A stretch of 11,379 nt of DNA from Fimenecus sp045531435 (GTDB lineage: Bacteria > Bacillota > Clostridia > Oscillospirales > Acutalibacteraceae), in the NCBI GenBank assembly GCA_045531435.1, contig JAZSDZ010000142.1, positions 1 through 11,379 of the forward strand, given 5' to 3'. How positions within the stretch are numbered: the first letter of the stretch is position 1; every line of letters begins with the position of its first letter. Both the position numbers and the translations under genes were made by a program. Positions 1 through 7,245 of this stretch are shown here, piece after piece. Under the pieces are notes generated by a model. It ran no database searches, was not told where the DNA came from, and saw only the letters and a program-made list of their open reading frames with translations.

Positions 1-1119
1 AAGATTTCTGGGATCGATCATCTCAACAGCCTCTTCTTCTGTTCTCATGCCCTCGTCAACAAGGTCACATGCAATCTTAAGAGCTGCCTGAGCTGTTCTC
101 TTACCATTTCTTGTCTGAAGCATATAAAGCTTACCGTCTTCAACAGTAAATTCCATATCCTGCATATCTCTGTAGTGGTCTTCAAGAATACCACAAACCT
201 TAACGAATTCAGCGTATGCTTCTGGGAACTTTTCAGCCATCTGTGCGATTGGCATTGGAGTTCTAACACCAGCAACAACGTCTTCACCCTGAGCGTTTAC
301 AAGGAATTCACCCATAAGGCCCTTGTCACCTGTAGCAGGGTCACGAGTAAATGCAACACCAGTACCACAGTCATCACCCATGTTACCGAAAGCCATCATC
401 TGAACGTTAACAGCTGTACCCCATGAATAAGGGATATCGTTGTCACGACGGTAAACATTTGCACGAGGGTTGTCCCATGTACGGAAAACTGCTTCAACAG
501 CACCCATAAGCTGTTCTTTTGGGTCTGATGGGAAGTCGTTACCAATCTTTGCTTTGTATTCAGCCTTGAACTGACCAGCAAGTTCCTTAAGGTCTTCAGC
601 TGTAAGGTCAACGTCCTGAGTAACGCCACGAGCTTCTTTCATTTCGTCGATAAGAACTTCAAAGTACTTCTTACCAACTTCCATAACAACGTCAGAATAC
701 ATCTGAATAAATCTTCTGTAGCAGTCCCATGCCCAACGAGCATTGCCTGACTTTGCTGCCATAACTTCAACAACTTCTTCATTAAGACCAAGGTTGAGGA
801 TTGTATCCATCATACCTGGCATTGATGCACGAGCACCTGAACGAACTGAAACGAGGAGTGGATTTTCCTTATCACCGAACTTTTTGCCAGTGATTTCTTC
901 CATCTTGTCGATGTACTCCATGATTTCTGCCTGGATGTCATCATTGATTTTTCTACCATCCTCATAGTACTGTGTACAAGCTTCTGTTGTAACTGTGAAG
1001 CCCTGAGGAACTGGGAGACCGAGACTTGTCATCTCTGCAAGGTTAGCGCCTTTACCACCGAGGAGTTCACGCATTGATGCGTTACCCTCTTTGAAAAGGT
1101 AAACAAACTTTTTGCTCAT
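1..1119 (-). CDS. ppdK: Pyruvate, phosphate dikinase, N-terminal 373 residues (runs off left edge)
   Basis: This cytosolic enzyme interconverts pyruvate + ATP + Pi and phosphoenolpyruvate + AMP + PPi, a usual glycolytic or gluconeogenic step in anaerobic Firmicutes. The reading frame is open for exactly 373 codons from the ATG at 1117-1119 to the window edge; the family is about 870-880 residues, so more than half is missing. Only the ATP-grasp domain is present. Visible motifs are GGKGANLAEM (21-30), SVRSGARASMPGMMDT (91-106), and a nucleotide/Mg site DMEF...LYMLQTR, with D321, E323, Q335 and R337 falling at the numbers known for the C. symbiosum enzyme. The phosphohistidine domain (TSHAA motif) and the PEP/pyruvate barrel lie outside. 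The start is fixed by GGAGG seven bases upstream. Codon choice is strongly biased, suggesting high expression. It is transcribed away from the GH89 gene from its own promoter. Identification is secure. Confidence 0.97.
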   Translation of the reverse strand, partial: MSKKFVYLFKEGNASMRELLGGKGANLAEMTSLGLPVPQGFTVTTEACTQYYEDGRKINDDIQAEIMEYIDKMEEITGKKFGDKENPLLVSVRSGARASMPGMMDTILNLGLNEEVVEVMAAKSGNARWAWDCYRRFIQMYSDVVMEVGKKYFEVLIDEMKEARGVTQDVDLTAEDLKELAGQFKAEYKAKIGNDFPSDPKEQLMGAVEAVFRTWDNPRANVYRRDNDIPYSWGTAVNVQMMAFGNMGDDCGTGVAFTRDPATGDKGLMGEFLVNAQGEDVVAGVRTPMPIAQMAEKFPEAYAEFVKVCGILEDHYRDMQDMEFTVEDGKLYMLQTRNGKRTAQAALKIACDLVDEGMRTEEEAVEMIDPRNL

Positions 1120-1153
1120 TTTTATACCTCCAAAAAATTATTAACATATTAAC

Positions 1154-1185
1154 TTAAATGTCTCAAACCGCATTGACACATTTAA
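1154..1185 (-). promoter_or_regulatory. Interrupted inverted repeat in the ppdK leader
   Basis: The arms TTAAATGT (1154-1161) and ACATTTAA (1178-1185) are exact reverse complements. Inside them, one C/C mismatch is followed by a further 4-bp pairing of TCAA (1163-1166) with TTGA (1173-1176), leaving a 6-base loop. The element starts within a few bases of the predicted ppdK transcript start, so it could form a hairpin at the 5' end of the mRNA or serve as a protein-binding operator just downstream of the promoter. It has no T tract, so it is not an intrinsic terminator. The function is inferred only from position. Confidence 0.45.
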
Positions 1186-1193
1186 TCTTATAA

Positions 1194-1222
1194 ATTGTAA
1201 CAAAAAAGTATTTTATTTTCAA
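1194..1222 (-). promoter_or_regulatory. Sigma-A promoter of ppdK
   Basis: Read on the minus strand, the -35 box TTGAAA (1217-1222) and the -10 box TACAAT (1194-1199) are separated by 17 bases, matching the consensus at 5/6 positions each. The predicted transcript start is near 1187, giving a leader of about 70 nt before ppdK. Confidence 0.8.
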
Positions 1223-1293
1223 TAGTTTTTCCCTATTTTTTTCCATCATTCAAATTTTGTTTGTTTATACACAAAAATGTTTCTTTTTATTAA

Positions 1294-1322
1294 TAGACTT
1301 TTGGTGTTTTTTGTGATATATT
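1294..1322 (+). promoter_or_regulatory. Probable promoter of the GH89 gene, extended -10
   Basis: A -10 box TATATT (1317-1322) is preceded by TGA in the extended -10 position (TGn, 1314-1316). A weak -35 box TAGACT (1294-1299) sits 17 bases upstream and matches 4/6 positions. The predicted start near 1329 leaves a leader of about 25 nt. The surrounding DNA (1120-1353) is very AT-rich. Beyond this promoter, the ppdK promoter and the leader repeat, I see nothing else in it. Confidence 0.55.
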
Positions 1323-1342
1323 TTTATTAGTTTTCTACTTAT

Positions 1343-1349
1343 AGGTGAT
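1343..1349 (+). promoter_or_regulatory. Ribosome binding site that sets a TTG start for GH89
   Basis: AGGTGAT is a seven-base perfect complement to the 16S rRNA tail. It overlaps the GTG at 1345, which therefore cannot easily be its own start, and lies 4 bases before the in-frame TTG at 1354-1356. This favours TTG as the initiation codon. Confidence 0.65.
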
Positions 1350-1353
1350 TATT

Positions 1354-3852
1354 TTGGAATTATTGAATTATGAAATACTCAACGCAAGTGGTGAAGCCAA
1401 TAAAATGACTACACCTATGTTTTCATTTGATACATATCCTTGTTTTATAGACCTTGCTTTTCCTAAATGTATGAGCGTACACGATGTTGTTGTAGTGACA
1501 CCTGAAAAGGATGACATTGAATACACTGTTTTTTCAAGTCTTGACGGTGTCAATTTTCACAAAAAAGGCAAGAGCCCGAAAATCACAAGATACCTTCGTG
1601 TTTTTGTAAAATATTACAGTGGTACAAAGGTTACAATAAACAATATTGAGGTACTTGGTGAGGACTGTCATTTTCCTGACAAAAAATCAGTTTTTTACGA
1701 GCCTCAGAATTTCGACAAAACCGATTTTGCTAAACCCGTTACTGATGAGGAAATTTTTGATGATGTAAAGGGTATCATCGGCAGGACTATCGGCAAAAAA
1801 TACATAGAACAGTTTGATTTGCGACTTGACCGACGACTCAAAGAGGACTACTTTTCAATTGCAAGTCTTAAAGGGAAAATCCTTCTTACATCAAACAGTG
1901 GTGTGGGACTTGCATCTGCATTCAACTATTATCTTAAAGAAGTTTGTAGCTGTCATATTTCAAGATATGGAAATCAGGTAAATCTTCCTGAAATCTTACC
2001 GCCTGTCAAGAATAAAATTGACCGTGCAACTACATTTAAGCACAGATATTCGTACAACTATTGTACACACTCCTATTCCATGGCATTCTGGACTTATGAA
2101 CAATGGCAAAGGGAAATCGATTACTTTGCTATGAATGGCGTGAATTTAGTCCTTGATATTCTTGGAATGGAAGAGGTTTACAGACGATTTTTAACAAAAT
2201 TAGGATATCGTCACAGAGAAATTAAAAATTTTATCACAGGTCCGTCATATTATGCTTGGTTTTATATGGGAAATGTGTGTGGTATAGGTGGTCCTGTTCA
2301 CGACAAATTCTTCTATGAAAAGTGTCAGATGGCACGAAGAAATCACAGAAGAATGCAAGTTCTCGGTATGGATATTGTTTTACAGGCATATACGGGAATG
2401 GTTCCCCGTGATATAAAGAGAAAGGACAGAGATGTGCCCACTATTGAACAAGGAAAATGGAAAGGCATTGAGCAACCTCTTATAGTCTGTCCTGACAGTG
2501 CATATTATATGAAATATGCAAAGCTTTTCTATGAATGTCAAAGGGAAGTTTTCGGTGATATAACTCATTATTATGCAGGTGATATCGGTCACGAAGGTGG
2601 AAAACTTGATAAGAAAAAAGCAAAGGAAAGCTACACAAATGTTATGGAAAGTATGCTGTCATTTGATAAGGATGCAAAGTGGATTGTACAATGCTGGGCA
2701 TTGAATCCCAACAATCTTTTCACAAAATCCGTTAAGGATTATCGTGACGAGCATATTATTATGCTTGACCTTAACACAGAAAAAATAAATCATAATGCCA
2801 ACAAATTCAGCAGACTTGCAAAATACGGCAATGTGCTTTGCGGACTTCTTAACAACTTCGGTGGCAGGCATGGTATTTATGGCGATATTAACAAAATACC
2901 TGCTATGGTTAAAAATGCATCAGAAAAGGAGAATTTCAAGGGAATTGCACTTACCGCTGAAAGCACAAATGTAAATCCGATTGTTACTGAAATTTTCTTC
3001 TCTACAATCTGGGATGACATTGACAATGTTGAGGAATGGACAAAAAAATACGCACTTCGTCGATACGGCAAGGAAAACGAGCATATTAACGAGGCTATGG
3101 AAATTCTTCTTAAAACTGCTTATGGCAGTGACAACGGACCTTTAAGCTTTGGTGCAACGGAAACAATGGGTTGTCGTCGTCCTCTTGACCCTGAAACAAA
3201 AATGTTTACGGCTCGTGCTACTGTCAAAATTCCATATTCCACAGACGATTTTGACAAGGCTGTTGAGCTTTTCTTAAAGAATTTCAATAAATTCAAGGAC
3301 AATGAATGCTACATTTATGATGCCGTTGATTTATTAAGACAGTCAATCTGCAACAAAATGACTCCACTTTGCAGAAAAATTGTTTCAGAATACAAGAACA
3401 AGAATTATTCAGAGTGCATAGAGCAGGGTGAAAAACTGTTATCACTTATGGACACACTCGACAGAGTGCTTCTTAACAGCAAGGATTTTTCATATTCATC
3501 ATATATTGAGCCTGTCAAGAAATATACGGACAAGCTTGATGATTTCACACGAGAGCTTTATATGATTAATGCAAAGGCACTTATCACCACCTGGTATTGC
3601 AGACTTCTTTGTGATGACGGTAATCTTCACGATTACGCCCATCGTCAGTTAGGTGACCATATAAATTCATTCCACCGTATGCGTTGGGAAAAATTTATCG
3701 AGTATGTAAAAGCACTTCAAAATGGTGAAAAACCAAAGGAAATCGACTGGTTCAAAGTTGAATGGGATTGGGTGCTTGGTGAAACAGATTATACAAAGAA
3801 AATCCGTAATGACGATTTAAAAGCAATATCTGAAGAAATATTGGATGACTAA
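1354..3852 (+). CDS. GH89 alpha-N-acetylglucosaminidase (NAGLU family), no signal peptide
   Basis: Members remove terminal alpha-linked N-acetylglucosamine; bacterial ones act on mucin-type GlcNAc-alpha-1,4-Gal, and human NAGLU on heparan sulfate. Numbering here is from the TTG (832 aa). Residues ~25-103 look like a short F5/8 type C/CBM32-like module (SLDGVNF, YLRVFV). Residues ~135-215 match the NAGLU N-terminal domain. The barrel begins at NYCTHSYSMAFWTYEQWQRE (~235), includes FFYEKC and LNNFGGRHGIYG, and is followed by the helical C-terminal domain from ~560 (YALRRYG). By family comparison the acid/base is E414 in HEGG and the nucleophile is E536 in TAEST. There is no signal peptide, so it probably acts in the cytoplasm on imported saccharides, unless export is non-classical. 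A GTG at 1345 would add three residues. The family assignment is firm; the substrate is inferred. Confidence 0.93.
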   Translation: MELLNYEILNASGEANKMTTPMFSFDTYPCFIDLAFPKCMSVHDVVVVTPEKDDIEYTVFSSLDGVNFHKKGKSPKITRYLRVFVKYYSGTKVTINNIEVLGEDCHFPDKKSVFYEPQNFDKTDFAKPVTDEEIFDDVKGIIGRTIGKKYIEQFDLRLDRRLKEDYFSIASLKGKILLTSNSGVGLASAFNYYLKEVCSCHISRYGNQVNLPEILPPVKNKIDRATTFKHRYSYNYCTHSYSMAFWTYEQWQREIDYFAMNGVNLVLDILGMEEVYRRFLTKLGYRHREIKNFITGPSYYAWFYMGNVCGIGGPVHDKFFYEKCQMARRNHRRMQVLGMDIVLQAYTGMVPRDIKRKDRDVPTIEQGKWKGIEQPLIVCPDSAYYMKYAKLFYECQREVFGDITHYYAGDIGHEGGKLDKKKAKESYTNVMESMLSFDKDAKWIVQCWALNPNNLFTKSVKDYRDEHIIMLDLNTEKINHNANKFSRLAKYGNVLCGLLNNFGGRHGIYGDINKIPAMVKNASEKENFKGIALTAESTNVNPIVTEIFFSTIWDDIDNVEEWTKKYALRRYGKENEHINEAMEILLKTAYGSDNGPLSFGATETMGCRRPLDPETKMFTARATVKIPYSTDDFDKAVELFLKNFNKFKDNECYIYDAVDLLRQSICNKMTPLCRKIVSEYKNKNYSECIEQGEKLLSLMDTLDRVLLNSKDFSYSSYIEPVKKYTDKLDDFTRELYMINAKALITTWYCRLLCDDGNLHDYAHRQLGDHINSFHRMRWEKFIEYVKALQNGEKPKEIDWFKVEWDWVLGETDYTKKIRNDDLKAISEEILDD

Positions 3853-3859
3853 AAAAATT

Positions 3860-3894
3860 GAGTACAGAGTTTTGACACTCTGTACTCTTTTTTT
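3860..3894. terminator. Strong bidirectional intrinsic terminator between convergent glycosidases
   Basis: An 11-bp perfect stem, GAGTACAGAGT (3860-3870) with ACTCTGTACTC (3877-3887), has a 6-base loop and is followed by seven Ts (3888-3894). On the opposite strand the A run at 3851-3857 supplies the T tract. It therefore ends both the GH89 transcript (stop at 3852) and the arabinofuranosidase transcript (stop at 3910). Confidence 0.93.
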
Positions 3895-3909
3895 GCGATA
3901 ATCTCCAAT

Positions 3910-6687
3910 TTATTTGGTTTTAAGTCGGATTGATGTTACTGAATATGCAGGCATTGTGTAGTTGAACTGATTTGAGAATCCGTCGAGTGTGAACTCTTTC
4001 ATAATACAATCTTCTGTTGCACCGAGAATGTTGTCATTCTTGAGTGAGTCCCCCGCCACCTGATTGATTACTGCTGTGCTTTCGATATTTGCATTTGCGA
4101 TATTTACTGCAACAGGAGTTGCTTTTTCAGTTACATTGACAAGCTTGATAATGATATCACCATTGTCATCATTGCTTACAACTGTATATGCCTTTGATGT
4201 TGCCTTAACACCAAAATCGTAGTCAACATAGAGTTCACCGTCGATATAGCCCTGCACTCTTGCACCGTCAACAACAACCTTGATTTCATATGTCTTGCCT
4301 GTTTCGATTGTAATGTTCTTTACTGTGCCAACAATCTTGTCAGTTTTTGCACCTGCTTCAATTTTCTGGAGTGCAGAAATTGTATTGCCCCAACCACCGA
4401 TATTCCAGAAATAGTTGTTGTCTGTATCCTTTACAGCAAAAGGAATCATAAAGCCTTCGCCACCGTCAAGCTTTGTTGCCTCAACAGTCATTGTGTAGTT
4501 ATCCCAGCTTGTATCACCGAAATATGCAACGCTACCTGTATTTGAGTAGTTCATTGCAGTTGTTGTGTTTACAAGAGCACCTTTTTTAATTTTCCATTCA
4601 CCATCAGTTGCAAAATTCCAGTCACGCTTTGCAAGTGCAGTATTGAACTTTTCGTGTGCAAGTTTTTCACCTGTTTCGTTATCTGTAACGATAAGGTTGT
4701 CGAACTTTGCTGATGTGTACCAAGTACCAACACCTACTGCACCTGAAAGCACCTTTTCTTCTGCTTCTGCACCTGTGAATGTGTGGTTAAGGACTGCTGA
4801 GCCCTGATTTCTTGCAAAAAGCTTCTGAACATAATAGTTGATTGAGCCTGTTACCTGATGATTATTGAACCAGATAAGGTCAGGTGCCCAATGTGTTGCA
4901 GAAAGGTTGCCGAAAAGTGGTGCATAGGCAGCCATTTCAACAATATCACCGTTTCTTTCAAGACCTGTCATATATGCAGCCTCTGAAAGTGCTGAATTGA
5001 GAGTATTGCTCCAGGACGCATATTCACCGACGAAAACCTTGAGTCCGCCACCATAAATTGTATCTGTCATATGCGCTACATCTCTCTTGTAGTTATCCTC
5101 ATCATAGTAGTCAGCATTTTCATAGAACCATGATGGGTCATTATAATAGTGATGGTCTGTTGCTGCTGCAAAATCAGATGCATCTGTTGAGCCCATCTTG
5201 TCAAGTTCGCTCTTTGCATACTCATAAGATGCAAGATAGTCCTGACCACTGATACCATCATCTATACCCGAAGAATATATGAGTTCAAGACCTTCGTAAA
5301 GTTCAGGATTTTTTGCCTTTGCCTCATTGAATGACTTTAAGAATGCAGAGTATCTTTCAAAATAGCCCTGTCCCCAGTTCTCATTACCGATACAGATGTA
5401 TTTAAGTTTAAATGGTTCTTCTCTGCCCAAATCAATACGTACTTTACCCCAAGTTGTGTTTTCGTCACCACGACAGAATTCAATAAGGTCGTGCATATCC
5501 TGAACATACTGCTTGAACTCTCTGCTATCCATTGGAAGTGGACCTTTGCCTCTTGCCTGACAGTAAATACCTGCATTGAGAACCGGAACACCGATAGCAC
5601 CGATATCTTCAGCAAGTTGGAAATATTCAAAGAAACCTAAACCATATGTCATAAAGCAAGGTAACTTGTCGTCATGTATTTCAATATTTGTCCAAAGATT
5701 TGTGCCTTGTTTTCTTGTGGCAACGTCGCCATATTTCCCATTGAATTCAAGAGGAAGACCATTCTTGCCTGTGCCGATTGAATCTTTCCAGTTATATGCA
5801 GTTGCATAGTCATATCCTTCGATAATACAACCACCTGGGAAACGAAGGAATTTGGGCTGAAGCTCTTCAAGATATTTTGCCATATCAGCTCTCATGCCAT
5901 TTTCTCTGTTTTTATATGTATTTTCAGGGAAAAGAGAAATCATATCGAAATAAACTTCACCACTATCAACAAGCACCTGTAAAGTCACTTTTTCGTGTGC
6001 AGTTGCAGATGATGTGAGAGTTGTTTCGTACTTTGTCCAGTCATTTGATGTTGCAGGAATAGTGCTACTAGCAACAACCTTACCGTCAACTGTGAGATTT
6101 ACATAGAAATTACCCTCGTAGCCACTCTTTGACTTTGCATAGAAAGACATATTGTATTTTTCGCCATCTTTAATGCTCATTCCATCAAGGAAACCGTGAT
6201 TTTCAACACCTGCAGCACCTTCTGTACCATTGTTTACAATAAGATAATGAGGATTGTTTTCGTTAAGTGAATGGTTTGGAAGATAATCCACCTTGAGTTT
6301 TGCACCATTTACTGATGTCCAACGATAAAGCTCATCATTATCTGCATGATAGTCATATTCAAATGAACGGTTAACTACCATTTCTGCATAAATTCCACCG
6401 TCAGCACCGAAGTTGATATCTTCAAAAAATGCACCGAAAAGCAAGTCACTTATATCATGGATTTCGTCACCTGCATCAATGTTAAGAGAATATGCACCGT
6501 CTGTATTATACGCTGTTACTGTGTTTGCACCTGTGTTATCAACAACGATTTCGTAATCTTCTGTTGAGCCGCCTTCTCCACCTGTACCGCCGCCACCGTT
6601 ACCGCCGATTGAACAAGCAGTAAGTGTTGTGATACACATAGCAATTGCCATTACAACACATATAAATTTAATTTCTGATTTACTCAT
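3910..6687 (-). CDS. GH51-type alpha-L-arabinofuranosidase lipoprotein with carbohydrate-binding and inserted lectin-like domains
   Basis: It should release terminal alpha-L-arabinofuranose from arabinan or arabinoxylan at the outer cell surface. Numbering is from the ATG at 6685-6687 (925 aa). A lipoprotein signal ends in LTAC (Cys25) and is followed by a Gly/Ser linker (~26-41). A family-characteristic N-terminal stretch (FGAFFEDINFGADGGIYAE) is followed by a CBM4/9-like sandwich (~110-255) and the GH51 barrel (~265-635). The barrel shows RFPGGC, IGNENWG (acid/base E436), TDHHYY and VFVGEYAS (nucleophile E555). Residues ~655-828 resemble a concanavalin A/LamG-like or DUF1080-like module. 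They interrupt the C-terminal beta-sandwich, which resumes and ends at SIRLKTK. This long architecture resembles the eukaryote-like GH51 branch. An upstream ATG at 6691-6693 lies too close to the AAAGGG ribosome site; the chosen ATG has a 7-base spacing. The enzyme class is firm; the substrate is inferred. Confidence 0.93.
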   Translation of the reverse strand: MSKSEIKFICVVMAIAMCITTLTACSIGGNGGGGTGGEGGSTEDYEIVVDNTGANTVTAYNTDGAYSLNIDAGDEIHDISDLLFGAFFEDINFGADGGIYAEMVVNRSFEYDYHADNDELYRWTSVNGAKLKVDYLPNHSLNENNPHYLIVNNGTEGAAGVENHGFLDGMSIKDGEKYNMSFYAKSKSGYEGNFYVNLTVDGKVVASSTIPATSNDWTKYETTLTSSATAHEKVTLQVLVDSGEVYFDMISLFPENTYKNRENGMRADMAKYLEELQPKFLRFPGGCIIEGYDYATAYNWKDSIGTGKNGLPLEFNGKYGDVATRKQGTNLWTNIEIHDDKLPCFMTYGLGFFEYFQLAEDIGAIGVPVLNAGIYCQARGKGPLPMDSREFKQYVQDMHDLIEFCRGDENTTWGKVRIDLGREEPFKLKYICIGNENWGQGYFERYSAFLKSFNEAKAKNPELYEGLELIYSSGIDDGISGQDYLASYEYAKSELDKMGSTDASDFAAATDHHYYNDPSWFYENADYYDEDNYKRDVAHMTDTIYGGGLKVFVGEYASWSNTLNSALSEAAYMTGLERNGDIVEMAAYAPLFGNLSATHWAPDLIWFNNHQVTGSINYYVQKLFARNQGSAVLNHTFTGAEAEEKVLSGAVGVGTWYTSAKFDNLIVTDNETGEKLAHEKFNTALAKRDWNFATDGEWKIKKGALVNTTTAMNYSNTGSVAYFGDTSWDNYTMTVEATKLDGGEGFMIPFAVKDTDNNYFWNIGGWGNTISALQKIEAGAKTDKIVGTVKNITIETGKTYEIKVVVDGARVQGYIDGELYVDYDFGVKATSKAYTVVSNDDNGDIIIKLVNVTEKATPVAVNIANANIESTAVINQVAGDSLKNDNILGATEDCIMKEFTLDGFSNQFNYTMPAYSVTSIRLKTK

Positions 6688-6721
6688 AGTCATTCCCTTT
6701 CGTTATGAACATATTTTATTC

Positions 6722-6750
6722 ATTATATAAAAAAAAGACATTTCAGTCAA
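6722..6750 (-). promoter_or_regulatory. Sigma-A promoter of the arabinofuranosidase gene
   Basis: On the minus strand, TTGACT (-35, 6745-6750) and TATAAT (-10, 6722-6727) are 17 bases apart. The predicted start near 6715 gives a leader of about 28 nt. It is divergent from the Fur-family promoter, with the two -35 boxes only 20 bp apart, so binding at one may affect the other. Confidence 0.88.
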
Positions 6751-6770
6751 TAAATATTTGCTATTGAACA

Positions 6771-6799
6771 TTGACAAAGTTTATTTTCTTTTGTATAAT
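6771..6799 (+). promoter_or_regulatory. Perfect-consensus sigma-A promoter of the Fur-family/permease operon
   Basis: TTGACA (6771-6776) and TATAAT (6794-6799) are separated by exactly 17 bases, a full consensus promoter. Such a strong promoter normally needs repression, which fits the palindrome overlapping its -10 box. The predicted start is near 6806. Confidence 0.93.
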
Positions 6800-6819
6800 T
6801 TGAAATTGAATTTCAAATT
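6797..6819. promoter_or_regulatory. Perfect 11-1-11 palindrome, probable Fur-family operator
   Basis: The arms AATTTGAAATT (6797-6807) and AATTTCAAATT (6809-6819) flank a single central G. Its core, TGAAATT and AATTTCA around one base, has the 7-1-7 geometry of Fur, PerR and Zur boxes but a different sequence: two changes per half-site from the Fur-type TGATAAT. It covers the end of the -10 box and the predicted transcript start of the Fur-family gene, a classic position for autorepression. Only the right arm would be transcribed, so an RNA hairpin is unlikely. That the adjacent Fur-family protein binds here is inferred. Confidence 0.75.
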
Positions 6820-6840
6820 CATTTGTTGGAAGGTTTTATT

Positions 6841-7245
6841 ATGAGTTATAACACAAAACAAAGCAAATTAGTATCTGAATTTTTAGAGAAAAATCCACAT
6901 AAGCATTTTTCCGCTGAAGATGTATATTTTTCATTGGTTTCCAGTGGTGAAAAAATCGGCAGAACAACAGTTTATCGTCAACTTGACAAACTTGTATATG
7001 AAAAAAGAGTAAGAAAATTCTATTCAGGTGACAATGACGCCTGTTGCTATCAGCTTGAAAGTGAAAATTGTCACAACCACTATCATCTGAAATGCTCTTC
7101 CTGTGGCACACTTATTCATATGGAATGTGATTTTCTCGACAAGCTTTCAAGTCACATTTTCAAAGACCATAAATTCACTCTTGACGGGGCAAAAACTGTC
7201 CTTTACGGCACTTGTGAAAATTGCAGGGAGGAAACGGCTGTATGA
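6841..7245 (+). CDS. Fur-family metal-responsive transcriptional regulator (subtype unresolved)
   Basis: This 134-residue DNA-binding protein has the usual Fur-family length. The N-terminal winged helix includes HFSAEDVY (22-29) and the recognition region IGRTTVYRQLDKLVYE (39-54). The C-terminal metal-binding and dimer domain has two CxxC pairs, C85/C88 and C125/C128, which should hold structural zinc. The set H22, E73, H80 and H82 aligns with one of the regulatory metal sites of E. coli Fur (H33, E81, H88, H90), while the neighbouring Fur Asp89 is Tyr81 here and E101 is His93. This does not settle whether it senses Fe, Zn, Mn or peroxide. ATG at 6841 is chosen because GGAAGG lies 7 bases upstream; TTG codons at 6823 and 6826 precede that site. 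It overlaps the permease gene by 4 bp, so translation is probably coupled, and it is probably autoregulated through the adjacent palindrome. Confidence 0.93.
   Translation: MSYNTKQSKLVSEFLEKNPHKHFSAEDVYFSLVSSGEKIGRTTVYRQLDKLVYEKRVRKFYSGDNDACCYQLESENCHNHYHLKCSSCGTLIHMECDFLDKLSSHIFKDHKFTLDGAKTVLYGTCENCREETAV

Noticed and set aside
45..967. Several reading frames of 74-83 codons on both strands.
   Set aside because: They lie in the wrong frames of ppdK, which is open and family-matching through the whole region.
1221..1237. Short hairpin AATAG/CTATT near the ppdK -35 box.
   Set aside because: Five A/T-rich pairs with a 7-base loop in AT-rich DNA are expected by chance.
1120..1353. Possible riboswitch, tRNA or catabolite-response element between ppdK and the GH89 gene.
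   Set aside because: No conserved riboswitch core, cloverleaf or cre-like palindrome is visible; only promoters and the leader inverted repeat can be supported.
5058..5870. Overlapping reading frames on both strands within the arabinofuranosidase gene.
   Set aside because: They are shadows of the continuous GH51 frame, which carries both catalytic motifs here; no frameshift is needed.
6823..6840. Upstream TTG starts that would extend the Fur-family protein by up to six residues.
   Set aside because: The GGAAGG site lies between them and the ATG at 6841, which has ideal spacing. The same reasoning rejects TTG starts at 7221 and 8214 for the permease and YerC genes.
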